Shown here in pieces: positions 6,417 through 7,319 of a stretch of DNA of 7,319 nt. This stretch comes from an uncultured Thermoleophilia bacterium (GTDB taxonomy: Bacteria > Actinomycetota > Thermoleophilia > Gaiellales > F1-60-MAGs149). The notes beneath the pieces were generated by a model. The model saw only the letters and a program-made list of their open reading frames with translations. It was not told the origin of the DNA and did not search any database. Within the stretch, counting starts at the first letter, position 1. Each line of letters begins with the position of its first letter. The translations under genes and the position numbers were made by a program. The DNA lies in NCBI GenBank assembly GCA_902806305.1, contig CADCWC010000193.1, forward strand, positions 1 to 7,319, in the 5' to 3' direction.

Positions 6417-7241
6417 ATGGCCCCGTCAGCCGCTCCCGGTCCGCGCGACTGCGCGCGTGCGCTCTGGCTCCTCGGCCTGACGGCGCCCGTCACCCGCGAG
6501 GAGGTCACCGCCGCGTGGCGCGCGCGGGTCTCGCGCACCCATCCCGACCTGCACGCCTCCTCGGCGGCCAAGAGCGACGCGGCCGCGGTTCTCACCCGCG
6601 CGCTCAACGACGCGCGCGCCACGCTCAACCGCTGGATCGAGGACCGTCGCGACTGGCCGGACGTCCGGCCGCGCGCGACGACGGTCCGGTTCGACGAGGC
6701 CGACCCCGAGCCGTGGCCCGAGCGCGCCCCCTCGGCCGAGCCCGCCGTCGTCGACCGTCGCACCGGTCTGCGGGCCGGGGACCGGGTGCGGCTCTGGCCG
6801 TACGACGGCGACGTCGAGCAGGTGCAGGGCACGGAGCTCGACGGCCCGGAGGGACCGACGTGGGTCCTGTTCGCCGACCGCGCCGCCGTCCGCTCCGAGC
6901 GCGTGCGCCTCGCCGCCTACAGCTGCCCGGTGTGCGGCGTCTGCGCCGGCCCGGCCGTCGACGACCCCGCCGTCCGGCCGTGCCCCGACTGTCTCGTGGA
7001 CCTTCGCCGCCTCGACGACCGACCGGCCGAGGCGCCGCGCATCCGCCGCGCGATCGAGGCGCGCGCCGAGGCGGGCGTCAGCATCGCCCGCGAGCTCGAC
7101 GACGGTCGGCTGATCGACCGTGCGACCGAGCGCCGGCGCTGGGCGCGCCGCCTCCGCGACGCGGGCCCCGAGGACCTGCACGCCGCGCTGCTCGCCGCCT
7201 TCGGGCGCGCGTGGGAGCGCTGGGGCGCGCCCGTCGGCTGA
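6417..7241 (+). CDS. J-domain protein with cysteine (zinc-ribbon-like) cluster, function unknown
   Basis: A 274-residue soluble protein with no signal peptide. Residues about 10-80 form a DnaJ-like J domain: DCARALWLLGL, helix II VTREEVTAAWRARVSRT, the HPD triad (His42-Pro43-Asp44) that stimulates Hsp70 ATPase, then helix III AALTRALNDARATLNRWI-like sequence around 56-74. A Pro/Glu-rich linker follows (81-112). GLRAGDRVRLWPYDG to WVLFADRAAVRSERVRL (117-164) looks like a small beta domain. Cys170, Cys173, Cys176, Cys189 and Cys192 give two CX2C knuckles with an extra cysteine, probably binding zinc. The C-terminal 75 residues are charged and helical. The order differs from true DnaJ: there is no Gly/Phe region, no four-repeat zinc domain and no substrate-binding barrel pair. 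It likely acts as a specialised cochaperone, but its client is unknown. It begins 38 bases after the dehydrogenase stop, apparently from its own leaderless promoter. Confidence 0.85.
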   Translation: MAPSAAPGPRDCARALWLLGLTAPVTREEVTAAWRARVSRTHPDLHASSAAKSDAAAVLTRALNDARATLNRWIEDRRDWPDVRPRATTVRFDEADPEPWPERAPSAEPAVVDRRTGLRAGDRVRLWPYDGDVEQVQGTELDGPEGPTWVLFADRAAVRSERVRLAAYSCPVCGVCAGPAVDDPAVRPCPDCLVDLRRLDDRPAEAPRIRRAIEARAEAGVSIARELDDGRLIDRATERRRWARRLRDAGPEDLHAALLAAFGRAWERWGAPVG

Positions 7242-7296
7242 CGGCCGCGCGGGTGCCGGAGACCTCCGCCGCCCGCCGCCGCCGAGGAGCTACGGG

Positions 7297-7317
7297 GCGG
7301 CGCTCCAGCGGCGCCGC
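7297..7317. terminator. GC-rich hairpin near the right edge
   Basis: GCGGCGC (7297-7303) pairs with GCGCCGC (7311-7317), a 7-bp stem with a 7-base loop; the right side also contains the 12-bp palindrome AGCGGCGCCGCT (7307-7318). It lies 56 bases after the J-domain gene stop. No T-run is visible before the window ends, so a terminator is only a possibility. The rest of 7242-7319 holds nothing recognisable. Confidence 0.3.
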
Positions 7318-7319
7318 TA

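Noticed and set aside
7290..7319. End of a reverse-strand gene entering from the right (reads RRWSAAP then stop)
   Set aside because: The same reverse frame has another stop (CTA on +, 7317-7319) only nine codons upstream, so no coding frame is supported.

Overview
This is a very GC-rich window, with strong G/C preference at third codon positions. It looks like an Actinomycetota chromosome. The full-length 180-kDa-type glutamate dehydrogenase and the small UspA-like protein would suit a Thermoleophilia-like lineage, but that placement is an inference from gene content only. All supported genes lie on the + strand. No rRNA, tRNA, CRISPR array, insertion sequence or prophage gene was seen.

Layout from left to right. 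(1) The C-terminal 131 codons of an aldehyde dehydrogenase, most like aminobutyraldehyde dehydrogenase (1-396). (2) A small UspA-fold protein behind a near-perfect Shine-Dalgarno (490-921). (3) A 655-base gap (922-1576) with no intact gene. It holds the wreck of a VapBC-type toxin-antitoxin pair: the C-terminal tail of an antitoxin with one frameshift, overlapping a PIN-domain toxin that carries two compensating frameshifts and a lost catalytic acid. (4) A 1600-residue NAD-dependent glutamate dehydrogenase (1577-6379), preceded by a promoter-like -10 and a stable hairpin in its leader. (5) A 274-residue protein with an N-terminal J domain and a cysteine cluster resembling a zinc ribbon, probably translated from a leaderless mRNA (6417-7241). 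(6) 78 bases with a GC-rich hairpin at the right edge.

Functionally, the aldehyde dehydrogenase (oxidation of 4-aminobutanal to GABA) and the glutamate dehydrogenase (glutamate to 2-oxoglutarate, ammonia and NADH) would both serve polyamine, GABA and glutamate catabolism. They are probably separate transcription units. The most notable non-routine observations are the readable fossil of a toxin-antitoxin module, the J-domain plus cysteine-cluster protein of unknown role, and the hairpin leader of the dehydrogenase. I do not see convincing evidence of a wholly new multi-gene system here.
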